Shown: positions 34,015-47,284, counted from the stretch's first letter. The stretch is DNA of 64,000 nucleotides from Coptis chinensis (GCA_015680905.1 CM027382.1:11505501-11569500); one strand, 5' to 3'. Numbers and translations: made by a program. Notes: a model not told the origin generated them from the sequence alone.

Positions 34015-34494
34015 CACTACTACATAAATGTTCATTCCCCACGGTAGGTCAAAGAGTATATCCCACGGTTTCACTAATAACAGTGGCTAATAGGCATTTG
34101 TCACGGTAAGAATAGCTTTTCTAATTTCGGCACAAGCAAATACCACTAGTCTCATAAAGCAGTGGCATATAAAGTGCCATATACCACGGAACGACTCAAA
34201 ATCAGTTAATTTGTGCTTCGGTATTCATATATCCCACAGTTTCAACAAAAAAGGTGGCGAATGTTTTGCAAAATAGCCTGGATACCGTGGACAAAGGCAG
34301 CCTACCAAAACCCCGCACCCTACCTTCAAAAATGAAGAACAAGCTCTCTGCATCACTCGGTCTTCCACCTCCAAACCCGACTACGCGCCTACCTTTAAAG
34401 TCTCACTAATTTCGACAACCTTTTCACTCATTTCAACGACACTCTCTTATCTCCTCCAAACAACAATATCACATTCTCTTCAATTTCCATTTCA

Positions 34495-35220
34495 ATGGAA
34501 CAAAAAATTTCTACCCCCAAATCAAAAAATTGGATTAACCCCACTGCTAAAGGGAGTCCAAAGATTCAAACTTTGATGAAAAACTTGACAACTTTTGAGA
34601 AAGCACTCATTGGTTCATCAACCGGAGGTATGGTCGGTGCTTTTACTTATGTCCGCTTTTACCTTTAGACACTATTAAAACAAAGTTACAAACCAAAGGG
34701 GCAACTCAAATTTACAAAGGAAGTGTAGATGTCATTGTGAAAACTTTCCAAGCAAAGGGGATATTGGGTTTTATAGCGGCATTTCTCTAATTGTTGGTTC
34801 AACTGTTTTAATACGCAATTTATTTTGGTACTTATGAGTTTGGAAAGTTGTTTTTATCGAAATTTAGTAAATACCCATCTGTTTTAATTCCACCAACTAC
34901 TCTTTTTGCAATGGGGGAATATTGTGTCTTCAGGTAATGGTGCCGAAAAGAGCTTATTACTCAAAGGATGTAAGCCCGCCGGTGGGTAGGTCTTGGCAAG
35001 TTTTGTTGAGTATATTCTGAAAGACGGGATATTGGGTTTATATCTTTGGTTATACTTTGCGACTTTGCTTAGGAATTTACCTGCTAGGGTGTTGAGTTAT
35101 TCGTCGTTTGAGTATTTGAAAGCCGATGTTGGCTAAAACTAAGAAAGGTCATTTGGAACCATTTGAGAGTCGTGTTGTTAAGGGGCGTTAGCGAGGCGAT
35201 AGCAATGGCTTTTCTTCTCG
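34495..35220 (+). pseudogene. MFL1: MITOFERRINLIKE-type mitochondrial-carrier-family fragment
   Basis: From the ATG at 34495 the plus strand reads WINPTAKGSPKIQTLMKN, TTFEKALIG, then after a frameshift PLDTIKTKLQTKGATQIYKG (the P-x-D-x-x-K carrier signature), AKGILGF, IPPTT, DGILGLY and LRNLPARVLSYSSFEYLK. That order fits the chloroplast iron-transporter-like protein MITOFERRINLIKE 1 of the mitochondrial carrier family. Frame changes near 34660, 34770 and 34960 and a stop near 34790 disrupt it. Roughly the first two carrier repeats are present and the third is missing. It lies inside the CACTA element and is not a working gene. Assignment to the exact subfamily rests on recalled similarity. 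Confidence 0.82.
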
Positions 35221-35767
35221 GTAAGATTTGTGGATAATATGCTTGTTATGTTATTTTGCTTATAAACTTGTTGTTGGTTAAGTTTGAATTGTAGTGTGCT
35301 ACTCAAGTTGGAAGATATCTTGTGACTATGATGATGAGTACTTTGAGTCATACTTGCAACCGGATTTCAATTGTCGGGGTTTGAATTTTTCATAATTTGG
35401 TGGGACATTTTACAATAATTTGGAATTTTTGGATTGAGAAAGTTTTGTGTGAATTTTGCTTGAAGGTGGGAACAATCAATTGGATACTTTGATATGGTAT
35501 AGTTGGCTTGGGGAATTATAATCGAACGATGATTGGTTCCAATATGGTTTTGGAAGAACATTATAAAATTTGGTCCAAGAAATATTGTCATTCTTGGAAG
35601 GTAAGATTTCTTAGATTAGTTTGAAATTTTAATTACTTTCAATTTAACTGATATGTTCATTTTACTGTGATTATTCTTCTTCTTCTTGTTTTTGTTGTTC
35701 CCTTCTCAGTCTGTTTTATGTTTAATATAAACCAAAAGATATTTCACTTTCATTGTAATATTTGCAG
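35221..35767. other. Junction between the two captured gene fragments
   Basis: AT-rich, with a possible splice donor near 35221 and a good acceptor (ATATTTGCAG) ending at 35767. It is likely captured intron sequence of one or both genes. No domain is visible. Confidence 0.4.
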
Positions 35768-36834
35768 AGGGACCTTTTCCCAGAAGGAAGAATGTTTCTG
35801 GTTCAATGATGACATCTCTTCCAAGAGAAATTGGTGGTGCCCCTCCATATAGTTTTGTTGTTAGACTGTCTGAAATAATAGGAAGCTTCAAGACCCTTCG
35901 AAAAATGGCATTATTTTGGTGTAGAGTCGTCACAGAAGTAAGTAAATTGGTAGTACTTGAAGAAAATTAATTTAACAATCAATTTCATTTACACAAGACC
36001 ATCTTGTTCATAGAATGATGTATCAAAATAGTAAAAATAAATCTAGCGTAAAGTCGTAAACTCTTTGAATCGTAATAACCCGGAGAAATGTAGACATCTG
36101 GTTCTATCACATTCACCCAAAGATATGAATTGTCGTCGCGTCGGCATAGTCCTTTATCAATTAAGATTTGTGATGTAATTGTTATGAATTCTTGTTTTCA
36201 GTGTTGATGTTTGTCTGATGAAAATTAGAATCATATACTATTAGATATTGGTGCTGCAAGTTAATAAATTAGGGGAGTGGTGGTGAATCTAATTCTATAG
36301 AAAGACCACTCTATGTCACACTAGACTTTCCATCACATTCAACTGTTGGACTTCAATTGTTCAGTTTTCATCACTTGTTAATATATGCTGATTTTGATTT
36401 AAGTATTGGTGATGATAGGATTAATTTAGCATTGTAAATCTGTTGGAATGCATTGATACTGTTGTATTACTAAATCTTTAATCTGAGACTATATGAAAAA
36501 CATGGAAAAGTAATTGATGAATCCTTAAAATATGCAGTTGAGAAGACTATGGTCTGATGGGCAGCCAGTACCTCACGTGCTACTAGATGAAAGTTCATAT
36601 CTCAATACCTGTCTTTTGTATCAACAATTGCAGGTTATTAATTGTTGTATTTCCAAGAAGATTCGTCGTTCCATAGCCTCTGATTCACTACAGTCTATAA
36701 TGAGAGAAGCTGGTCCAAACACTGAAGTAGCAGTGGTTTCTCTTGGCTCAAGCTCTGCACTTTATGCTAGAGTTAGCACCGGGATCTTGTTCTTCGACTT
36801 GGAGCTCATCAACCATCCGGAAACCTAACCATGT
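35768..36834 (+). pseudogene. Rab3GAP catalytic-subunit-like fragment, two exons and intron
   Basis: Exon 35768-35937 reads MMTSLPREIGGAPPYSFVVR and KMALFWCRVVTE. An intron (35938-36537) with GTAAGT donor and TATGCAG acceptor follows. The next exon reads LRRLWSDGQPVPHVLLDE, LNTCLLYQQLQ and ALYARVSTG. One base is missing near 36783; past it the original frame can be followed to about 36834. The match is to the plant homologue of the Rab3 GTPase-activating protein catalytic subunit. Keeping the intron shows that genomic DNA was captured. The first exon needs a frame change near 35800. Confidence 0.78.
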
Positions 36835-39060
36835 AGGTTGAGGAGGCGATGAGTACAAAGAAAAAGAGCATAAAAATAAGCAAAACAACCCGAGATACAA
36901 TGTCACCCGCTCTCTAAAAATGCAAGCAATCTGCCTTTGTTTTTTTTTTTCTTTTCTTTTGCCCGGTGATATTGAACTTTTAGTGTTTGAATGCAAGTTG
37001 AAGAGATAACTGATTCATCAAAGGGGTCTGAATTTTTTTACCTGCCCTAGCATAAATATTATCGTCATCTTTGTACTTTTTTTTTTCTTTAATAACCAAT
37101 CCCCATATTTGAATTCTCACTTGTGGTGTTTGGATGTTCTCAACTCCTCTCCGACATGCAAGCTTTCAAGGTGAAGTATAAGTCACGATGAACCTTTTCT
37201 TTTATTTTGGGCGCCCTAGGGTGCTTAGTTGCCTTGATGCTAGTTTGTGTATTTGTATAATGGTAGCAATATCTAAACTCACATGTTTTAAATATTGTGT
37301 GTTAAGTTTTAAAACCCAGGTGCATCTTAGAAGATTTTGTAAGATGGCATTCTCTTCCGATCGGTCGAGAAGTGATCCAAAAGATGAAGCTCAAGATTAA
37401 GTATCTTCGAGGATTCAATATCTAAAATAGGTCAACTAAGTAGTCGAATCGTAAGGAAGGTGAGGTGCTATCCTTTCCGGATGCATACATCTTAGCTCTT
37501 TTGTTCATTATTTATCAATCGAAAAGAAATACTTGAATCCTTCCTAGTTTTACTTTTCGTAGTAGTATATCTGAATCCTTCCTTCCTAGTGATCTCTTCC
37601 TATATTTCTTCTAATTAATTAGTTTTGCTAATTTTCAACAGCTAAACAATGCCGCACCAATAAAGGTTTTAGACCCTACTTTGCGGTTCATGTTGAAGAT
37701 ATTGAGCGGTGTTTCTTTTTCTCTCAATTCATTCATCCGAAAAAACGCTTGTTCCAGAAATGTGGTTTTCTATCACCTTCCGCAAAGGAGGTGGTAATAG
37801 TAAAGGTCCAATGCCATTAATCAATTAGTGACCATATGTTTAATGAGCTAAGAAAATTGGTGACATAAATCTAAACAGTAACCATTGCTTTCCATGATAT
37901 GAAGGATTTTGGCTTTTTCTCAACTGAGACGGATGGTCTACTTTAGTTACTAAGTGTACTTATTCTTCCCAAAGGGGCCGGTGGTGCTTAACTGACATAG
38001 TTTTATACATCATGATTGTATGAATAGATTGTCTCAACAAATTTGGTCGCAGTGATCTCATTTTGCAAACCGGTTACTTAACTGCTCTGGCATTGGTCGA
38101 GACGGTTAAGTAGCTGGGTTAATCAATGAGAAGTATATTGCTTAAATTTTCAGGTTATGACAGAATTTTTATTTATGAAATGTTGAAAATATAGAGGAGA
38201 TTCTGCTAAATTTTTTCCATAAAAAGTCATGTATCTTAGGTATATAGTTGTTTGAGATTTGGGGCGTGACACTTTCCTAGCTCGATAGATCATTTTGTTG
38301 TTGTTGGGTGTGTTGTGTAGGGTATCAATTCGATGAAGGGGGAAAAGCAAGAAGACCAAAAGAAAAAAAAAGAATTGCATGCTCTCCAATCTGACGATCA
38401 TCACTGCTATTTGAGTAAGGTATTATCCGGGTTCTTTATGCTTATATTATCCGAGCTCTATGTACTTGTAGCATATTTATTTATATCATGCATTCACTTA
38501 CCTTCGCCCAAAAGGTGTCAAATGCTTGCATTTTTTTTTTTTGTAAGCTTGCTTGTTAAAGAGTCCACAGGGGGGGTAAATTCCTTGAATGAATATATGC
38601 CACCGATTTTAATTGTTTTGATCCTTGAATGAGTACTTTTTTATTTTATTTTTTAATCACGACTATTTCTTTTGTAGGGTGACCAAATTTTGTTTAATCT
38701 TGGCTGAATGTTCTTGGGACGAGAATGCCAACATAGAGGAGGATGTTCTTGGTGAAGTTATTTCGAATGCAAAACAAAATAGAATAAGTTGGTTTGGAGG
38801 TTTTTTATAATATATTTGTATTGATTATAATTTGGATTTTCGATTTGGAAGGGATTGTTTTCAAATTGTGTTAGCAATTCAATGTCTTTGTGTTGAATGT
38901 GTAAATTTATTTCTTTTGTTTGTGTTGCACTATGAATTGTTTATTTGAGCAATGTGTTTTTAAATCCAGTGTGAATATATATGGTGAAAATAGGCAGGTT
39001 GCAGGTTGAATGAATATGATTAGAATCAAATAATTAGGGGTTTTATAAAAAAAAATAAAA
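36835..39060. other. CACTA copy 2 interior, no recognised gene
   Basis: No domain found. Bases about 38091-38271 match 4797-5130 of CACTA copy 1 and end with TTTGGGGCGTGACA. A short open frame at about 38690-38810 (with CSWDENANIEEDVLGEVISN) has coding-like composition and may be a further captured piece, family unknown. Confidence 0.4.
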
Positions 39061-39433
39061 CCACGGTTTGATAAGAACCGAGGTATAAACAATTTATATA
39101 ACCCACGGTTTGTAATGACTATACACCACGGTTTGATAAGAACCGAGGTATAATTAGTTTATATAACCTACGGTTTGTGTCCAACCGTCGTATATATTAT
39201 CACTATTTCCCACGGTTTGTAAATATAAGACCAAACTTTTCGGACTATTAACCACGGTTTGTAAATCCTAATACCACTGTTTTACTTAAAACCGTGGTAT
39301 ATAAGAGATACTTTTCCCCACGGTTTTGTTAGAAGTATTTGTCACGGTGGTTGTTACCACGGTATGAAAACAGTGGCTAAAGGCTTTTTACCACTGTCAA
39401 TAACAGTGGTATATGAGCTTTTCTGTAGTAGTG

Positions 39434-39939
39434 ATACCACAACACAAAGATGTACCGTGGTTCGGCCAATGATGCCTACTTCCACAAGCACTAATCCTTT
39501 TATAATGTGGGAAGGAAGATTACAATCACTCCTCTCAAATCTCTCCAACTTACTAGATCACTCCTCTCTCCTTATAAGCTTTTCTCTTTGCAAGAGTTTT
39601 CTCTCAATATTGATAGCTCTCAAAATTGGGTTTCTATTCAAGACTTCTTGTGTTAGGTTTTCCAAAACCTTGTTTTTGGTTTATATACTGCCCTTTCAAA
39701 TTCGCGGTTACTGTAGCGAATTAGAAATTGCAAATATAGGCATGGGCGCAGGCGCGCTCTCGGCAAGGCCAATTCCGAGCGCGCTCCCTCAAGTGCCTGT
39801 TTGTGACTTCCAGTAACAAGGACACGGGCGTGCCTTGGGCTAGATAATCTGAGCGTGTGTGCGCTCAGACCTCTTCACGCGAATGGAACTGATTTATCTC
39901 CTCTTCTTCCTCATCCTCATGTGAGGGATAACTCCAACA
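39434..39939 (-). repeat. 3' LTR of copia element, proximal part
   Basis: Continues the LTR interrupted at 34014 (after the second ATA copy) and ends GGGATAACTCCAACA, like the right LTR at 48302. Confidence 0.92.
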
Positions 39940-42900
39940 ATCTCCCCCTTCCAAACAGTGAGGGGGGATACCTCCATGCAATTTCCAAATCAACAGGAGG
40001 AGTCTCGCTACCATTCCGGCAGTAGCATAACAAACATCAAACTTGCCTTTCGATAAGACTTTGGTCATCATATTCGACCCGTTCTTGCCGGTATGGATCT
40101 TCTCAATACACAAATGTTTGTCTTCAAGTATTTCTCTAATCCAATGATAACGCACATGTGTGTGTTCGGATCTAAAATAAAAACTCGAATTCTTGCTCAA
40201 ATAGATGGCGCTCTGACTGTCACATAGAACTACAAACTATTTCTGCTTTAGCCCTAGTTCATCGAAGAACCTCTTCATCCATAGCATCTCTTTGCAACAC
40301 TTTCGTGGCTGCATATATACTACGTAGTGGAGAGGGCAACACACTTTTGCAACTTAGATTGCCAAGAAACTGCTCCCCCTGCAAAAGTAAACAGATAACC
40401 GGAGGTGGACTTTATCGAGTCAACATCACCTGCCATGTCTGCATCAGTGTAGCCTTCAAGTAAGGGCTTACTTCCACCAAAACACAAATATGTTTTGGAA
40501 GTGCCCTTGAGATATCTCAATATCCACTTAACACTTTTCCAATGCTCCTTACCCAGATTTGATAGAAATTGGCTTACAACACCAACGACGAATGCAATAT
40601 CTAGTATTGTACACACCATTGCATACATTAAGCTGCCCACTGCGAATGCATAAGGAATTTTTTCCATCTCTCTCTGCTCACGCTTACCCTTTGGACACAT
40701 CTCTTTGGTCATGTGAAACTGGCCACCAAGCGAACAACTAACTGGCTTCGCTTGATCCATGTTGAATCTCTTTAACACCTTCTTAATGTAGCTTTCTTGA
40801 GAAAGCCACAACTTCCTACATTTTCTGTCACGAGTGATCCACATCCCAAGTATCTACTTTGCTTGACCCAAATCCTTCATCTCAAAGGACTTACTCAAGT
40901 TTTTCTTCAGCTTGGATATCTTGTTGATGTTCGGACCAACTATCAACATATCATCCACATACAACAAGAGCACTATGAAATCCCCGTCTGGAAATTTCTG
41001 AACAAACACACAATGATCGAAAGCAAAGTTCTTGTATCCTTGCTTCACCATAAAGGAATCAAACTTTATGTACCATTGTCTCGATTCTTGCTTCAACCAA
41101 ATACAAACTCTTTATCAGTTTGCATACTAGGTGCTCCTTGCCTTTGACCTCAAACCCCTCTGGCTGGTCCATGTAGACATCTTCTTTAAGGTCTCCATGA
41201 ACAAAAGTTATCTTGACATCTAGTTGCTTAACCTCTAGGTTCATACTTGCGGTCAGACCCAATACCACCCTGAAAGAAGTCATCTTAACTACAAGAGGGA
41301 AAATTTCATCAAAGTCAATACCTTTCCATTGACCAAAACCTTTCACAACAAGGCGAGCTTTATACCTTAGGTGTAGATTATTCTCCTCATGCTTGACTTT
41401 GTAGATCTACTTATTCTTGAGAATTTTTCTTCCTTTCGGTTTCTCAACTAACTCATAAGTGTGATCTTATGCAAATAATCCATCTCATCATGCATGACCT
41501 TCAACCACTTCTCTTTGTTTGTACCTTCAAGAGCCTCTTGATAGTACATAGGTTCTCCACCGTTAAATAGTAAAACATATGTATGTGGTGGATACCTAGT
41601 TGAAGCTTGTCTCTCTCTGTCGGACCTCCTTGCCCCATTTTGTTGTGTCTCAGGAGGATGCACTTCTGCTTGCTCAGGTGGTGGTTCTTGCACTTCATCT
41701 GCATCTTTTATATCAATAGGTTCTATCCCATCATGAGTAATAGGATCATCATCATGAGCCTCTTGCTAGTACGTAGGTTCTCAACCATCAAATAGTAAAA
41801 CATACGTATGTGGTGGATACCTAGTTGAAGCTTGTCTCTCTCTATCGGACCTCCTTGCCCCATTATGTTGTTCCTCAGGAGGATGCACTTCTGCTTGCTC
41901 AGGTGGTGGTTCTTGCACTTCATCTGCATCTTCTATATCAATAGGTTCTATCCCATCATGACCAATAGGATCATCATCATGAGCTTCAAACCCATGGTTC
42001 TCTGCATTCTCAATGCCTTCTGCACGTTCCACAGTAGGAACTTCTGGTTTTGAATTAACAAGATCATTAGTAAAAGCTTCTAGCTTCTCACCATCCTCAA
42101 AGTCTGCTATAGTTTGGTCTTTCAAGAACACAACATCTCCACTTTGGATTACCTTCTTGTTAATCGGATCATAGAGTTTGTAGCCAAACCTCTTATTCCC
42201 ATCACCCAGAAAAATGCACTGCTTGGCTTTGTCATCAAGTTTGGATCTCTCATCCTTGGGAATATGAACAAATGACCTGCACCCTCAAGTATCCATAATC
42301 AACATCTCTGCCTGACCATACTCTCTCTGGATAATCACTATTCATAGTCTTTAATTTGACGGCGATAGGTTGATTATATGCACGGCGGTACGCATTGCTT
42401 CTACCAAGTAACTTCTAGGTAACTTAGAGTGAGACAACATGCACTCATCCTCTCTACAATGGTACGATTAATCCTCTCGGATATACCATTTTGTTCCGGT
42501 GTCTTGGGAATGGTCTTCTCATGACGAATCTCATGACTCTTGCAATACTCTTCAAATGGCCCTATGTACTCACCCCTATTATCTGAGCGAATACACTTTA
42601 AAAGCTTCCCTATCTCTCTTTCCACCATGCTATGGAAAATTTTGAACACGCCAAGTATTTCATCCTTGGTCTTTAAACTATATGTCCATATCTTTTTTGA
42701 CGCATCATCAATGAAAGTCAAGATATACAAAGCTCCCCTGTGGGACTTTACTTTCATAGGACCACATAAGTTAGTGTGAACTAGCTCAAGGACATTGTCC
42801 TTTCTGTGAGACAAGAATTTTTGGAAAGACACCCTGTGTTGCTTTCCTACCAAATAGTGAGTGTATCTATATAATTGCATACCTTTGATGTTTGACAAGG

Positions 42901-44030
42901 CCTTTTGCTTGGCAAAAACTTCCATGTTTTTTTCTCCCATATGGCACAATCTCTTATGCCATAGTTTGAAGGAAGCTTCTTCTGCCGCATTTACTTCTTC
43001 TTTACACAGATTAGCCTGTGTTTTATAAAGAGAGCAAGTTTTCTTCGTTTTGGATGCTATAATGGAACCTCTGCTCAGTTTCCATACCCCGTTACCAAAC
43101 AAGTTTAGAAAGCCATCATCATCTAACTTCTCAGCGGAAATTAGGCTTAGCCGAATGTCAGGGACATGTCTTACATCCTTGAGTGTCAAGGTGTAGCCGA
43201 CATTGGTTTCTACATGAACATCACCAATGCCTATAATCTTTGAGACTCCACTGTTACCCATCTTTACCTCACCAAATTCACCACAGTTGTGGGTAGTGAA
43301 GAATCCCCTGTGCGGTGTGACATGAAAGGGTGCTCTTGTATCTATCACCCACACCCACTCTATATCCTGGCATGAGGTACTAAGACAGCATACACCACAT
43401 TCTGACACAATTCCCACTAGACCATCGTCGACTAGTGCGGTAGTATCTCTGCCTATGTTTTCGTTCCTCTTTACCATGTCTTTATGTACACAGTTATTCT
43501 TTTCATCCATCTTCAGTGTTCTGCACTCATACCTGAAGTAACCCTTGGTGGCACAATAGTAGCATTGTCTCTCTGCCTTAGGAGTTCTAGCTTCACCCAT
43601 ATATTTGCTTATGTCATCACCTCTAGAATGAGATGGTTTTCTACTTTACCTCTCCCCCGCTTCTCTGTGACAAATATCTCTGAGTGAGAGGAGCTACTTT
43701 GTGTTCTTGTCTCCTCATTCAACAATGCCCCGGTAGCCATCTCCATGGAAATAACTCCATCCTTAGCGGCTCCGTTAAGAGAAACTGTTAAAGTCTCCCA
43801 ACTGTCAGGTAGAGAGTTTAATAGTAACAAAGCCTCAACTTCGTCACCCATATCAATCTTCATCAAGTGCAACTGATTTATGGTATTCTGTACTTCAGTA
43901 AGATGCTTAGACATTGAAAAACCTTCTTTGTACTTCGTGTTGGCAAAATTCTTAATGAGCAGCACTTTGTTTCCGGCCGACTTCCTCTCATAGAGGTCTT
44001 CGAGTTTCTTCCACAAGCCAAAAGCAGTAA
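39940..44030 (-). pseudogene. pol: Copia pol and part of gag (minus strand), broken
   Basis: On the minus strand from 44030 down: Gag (AFGLWKKLEDLYERKSAG and SLPDSWETLTVSL, 44030-43610); a zinc knuckle whose His is changed (CYYCATKGYFRYEC, about 43560); protease with VIDTRAPFHV, where a D-S-G-A-S type site is expected; the integrase zinc region (KLWHKRLCHMGEKN, about 42960) and core with SDNRGEY and PEQNGISERIN; RT (about 41340-40860) with LLLYVDDMLI; RNase H to 40320 with EGYTDADMAGD and SGYLFTFAGGAVSWQSK. The first integrase acidic residue is also changed (VHTNLCGP). Stops and frame changes separate the blocks. Order and motifs place it near the Tork lineage. Confidence 0.9.
41531..41980 (-). 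repeat. 225 bp in-frame tandem duplication in copia pol linker
   Basis: Bases 41531-41755 and 41756-41980 are tandem copies beginning GAGCCTCTTG. Both encode, on the minus strand, EVQEPPPEQ-type or KCKNHHLS-type readings next to ARRSDRERQASTRYPPHTYV. The unit equals 75 codons, so the duplication alone does not shift the frame. It lies between integrase and RT. Confidence 0.85.
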
Positions 44031-44529
44031 TGTCACACCTCGAATTTCGACAAAATCGGAAAAACAATATTTGTTCCCGACTCTTCGATTTTCGAGGTGT
44101 GATGCACTCTCCACTTCCAAAAACCCATCATTTATTTAATTATTCTAATAATTTGAAACCAATAAAATTTTTAAATAAACAAAAATCCTCTTCATTACCA
44201 AAAATTCACAAATATGTTTAAGTTACAAATTTCCTTTCAACAACTCTTTAATTATAATTACAACTGAAAATACAAAACAACATCTCAAGTGAAAATCTAT
44301 TGCACCTCAAGGGAAAACAAAACATATCCTGAAATTAGACACTAGCGGCGCAAACCACAAGCAGCAACCAACCTTCTTCAACACTAATCCTGTCAAGACT
44401 TATCAACTAGATTCATTTTATGAACACACCCGATAAGCAAACATGCAAATCGGGTCAGCATTATAAACAATGCTGGTATGAGTAGTCCTAAAATACAAAT
44501 CAAACATGCAAATCATACTTGTAGTCCTA

Positions 44530-44560
<31 letters not shown>

Positions 44561-47279
44561 ATCCATAAGGCAGTTAGTTCCTCTACCGAGGTGCCTTAAC
44601 TTCCAACGACTAATACAACATTCTTAAATACATTAATTAAGACAGGTAGTTCCTCCACTGAGGTGCATTAGCTTCCAATCCGTACTAGTAGATTAATTGC
44701 ATCCAATAATAAAATAACAAAACTAAAACTTACTTTATACTTACGATGGTGTAAGCCTAATCACAGAGTGGGTCACACCTACATAGATAATCAATTCAAC
44801 CCACCCTTCTGCAAAGCCATTGTGAATGCAACATAAATTACAATAAATCATTTATTATAGATTTAACGTACACTTTGATATATCATCACAATTATTGTTT
44901 AGAGTTTCTTTAAGTGTCTCTAGAATCACGTCGTCTCTATATTTTACCTAGTTTCCCTGGCTACCACAATCGCTACCCAACGCCGAACATGTACATCCAC
45001 ATGTCTCCCCTCACATACTGGACCACTCCATGGGTAATTACCTTAAGCGAGATATTGCATACTAGGTAACCCTCACACGAAAGCCATTATGTGAGTTATT
45101 CGGCATAAAAAAATAACGTGCATCTCGTTCTAAAGTTTGCGAACGAAATAACAAAGTCACTATTTGGCTACGCCAGAAGGGCCATTTAGATTCACTGAAA
45201 CACCAGAAGGGCTAATCAAATCACATACGCCCTTCACATGGGCCAGTCACATGAGTTGTGGTAGCTAGGTTCTAGGATTTTTGTTACGTAATTTATTCAG
45301 GTATCATACGTATATATCTCATAACAACTTTCATTCTTTCACGTGCCAAATAAATTATTGCACTAAGCCACAATCCCGTGGGAAATATCCACAAATATTA
45401 TACTACCTCATAGTATAGCATCTCACAGATATAATGATGGAGCGTTTACATTTATTTCTCAAAGATATTGCATTTAATAGATATCCTAACATATGATATC
45501 ATTTAACAAAACAACAATTTTCTCATACCACATAATGTCACAATTGCTCCAAACTTACCGCATAACGTTTTTATAGCGTTTTAGGAATATTATGTCTCTT
45601 ACAATTTCAATCTCGTCACGTGTCAAAAATTACATAATATCAACGTCAAATCTTTCTTAGATAATGACAAACCAGTTTATACAGGCTTCCACAACATTCT
45701 ACCATAGGATTAGTCGATAAATTTTAATATATAAAAAAGTCAACAAAGTCAACGGTCAATAGTCAAAGGGTTGACTGGTCAACAGGTTAAACCCAACAAT
45801 CAACAGTCCTAAACGGGTCCTGACGCAACTCGTATGTAAAACACTTCAACCCATGGTCCTAATCCAACTAAACAAACAAAGCCCCAAAACCAAGGCCTAA
45901 AAGTCTAAACAACTAAAGACTCAAACTGACCCATCTTAAGTCATATGGACCGGCCCAAAACCAAAAATTGAATTGGCCCAAAGAAACCACTAATTAATTT
46001 TGGCCCAAACAAACAATAAATAGAAACTGTCCCAAAACCAAACTAACTTAGTTTCGGCCCAAGGAAAACAAACCCATTGGCTTCGGCCCAAGCCCAAGCC
46101 CAACCAAACTAACAGGTCGTCTTCCTCCCTCACCAGTAGCTCTCCTCCACCATGTTCCAGCCACCACCACCTCTCCTTTTCCTCCCATTTCCACCCAGCG
46201 GTTTTGGTCCTGGTGCAAAATCCTATAACTTTAATTAACACACAATTCAATTTTCTTAACTATCGAGATCACTCCCCAACAGATCTCGACCGCCATTAAT
46301 GCCCTTTCCAAGCTTTTTCCAAGCTTCAACAGCACCCCCCTCCAGCACTAAATCAACCAAAACAATCTATATGCCAATTCAAATAAGTCAAATAATTTAC
46401 AGACGATTCTTTCTGTTGGGCTTTAACCGCCATTACCAGCCCATAAAGCTTCCACAGCCCCTATTCGACATTACTCCAACACCCCCACTACAACCAACCA
46501 TAACCCAACAAAAACCACAAGATTATACAGGTTCAAAGAAAAATATACCAATACAACAATAGTATCGCAGTTCGAAATAGTATACGGACACAGGACGATG
46601 TTTGGGGTTCGCGCATCCATTAACAACCACTTAAGAGTTTGAGTTTCAACAGTCCTACAATTTAACTAGTTTTAAAAATAACGCGAAGAATAATAATAGA
46701 AGAGAATGAGCGGAAATATTGTACTACAATAAAGTTATCTCTGTATAGACGTGAAATAGAAAACTAACCTACTCACCTCTCGTATCGCCGAAAAAGAGTA
46801 TATAGAAAAATTATGCAAGAAAACCAATCCCAAGCTAGCTAGAAGACGCACGAATCCGCCCCTTCTCTTTCTTCTTTGTTTTAGGTTGTTGAGTTTTTGT
46901 TTTAAGAAAAACCTTATTTTTTCTTTCCAGAGACCTTTCTAAATAATATTACATACCATATATCCATATATTATGTTTAACTTTTTTAGAAACTTCATAT
47001 TTTACCAACTATCTCTATTCCTAATATAGAATATTATTTTCTATTAAAAGTACTCTATTTATTACCGACCTTATATTAATATATATTTTGAAAACTTTCC
47101 AAATAATTAAAAATCTCTACACAATATTCAAAATTCAAAATACTTGTTTTCACTCTTTTCTTTTTCTATAAAAAAAGTCAAACCCATATTTACTAGCCCG
47201 TTGACCAAGAAATAAATATCAAATTCCGAAATACTAAATATTGTTACGAAATAATGTAAAAATAATTTGGGGTCTTACA
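44031..47279 (-). mobile_element. 3.2 kb solo LTR of a Ty3/gypsy (Tekay/Del-like) element in copia gag
   Basis: On the minus strand it begins TGTAAGACCCCAAATTATTT and ends TTCGAGGTGTGACA. The flanks AGTAA (44026-44030) and AGTAG (47280-47284) are a 5 bp target duplication with one difference. The interrupted Gag frame resumes across it (SQETT... then AFGLWKK). No internal domains and no second LTR. Length and the TGTAAGACCC...GTGTGACA termini fit chromovirus (Tekay/Del-type) LTRs. It contains a (TA)n microsatellite at about 44528-44556. Confidence 0.8.
44528..44556. repeat. TA dinucleotide microsatellite
   Basis: About 14 uninterrupted TA repeats within the solo LTR. Confidence 0.9.
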
Positions 47280-47284
47280 AGTAG

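Larger units (their letters stand above)
34015..39433. mobile_element. Non-autonomous CACTA transposon (copy 2) carrying host gene fragments
   Basis: Left end CACTACTACATAAATG, right end (complement) CACTACTACAGAAAAG. The target duplication ATA is perfect (34012-34014 and 39434-39436), and the uninterrupted LTR at 47633-48302 shows the empty site. Subterminal ACCACGGTT / AACCGTGG repeats fill 34040-34300 and 39060-39420. No transposase is seen, so movement needed a helper. The interior carries pieces of two unrelated host genes (34495-35220 and 35768-36834), which makes it a Pack-CACTA. It is the same family as 2431-6858 by termini, repeats and one shared internal segment. Confidence 0.93.

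Noticed and set aside
44031-47279. Possible complete retrotransposon in copia gag
   Set aside because: No pol, gag, primer site or second LTR inside; the TG...CA ends and near-perfect 5 bp flanks indicate a solo LTR.
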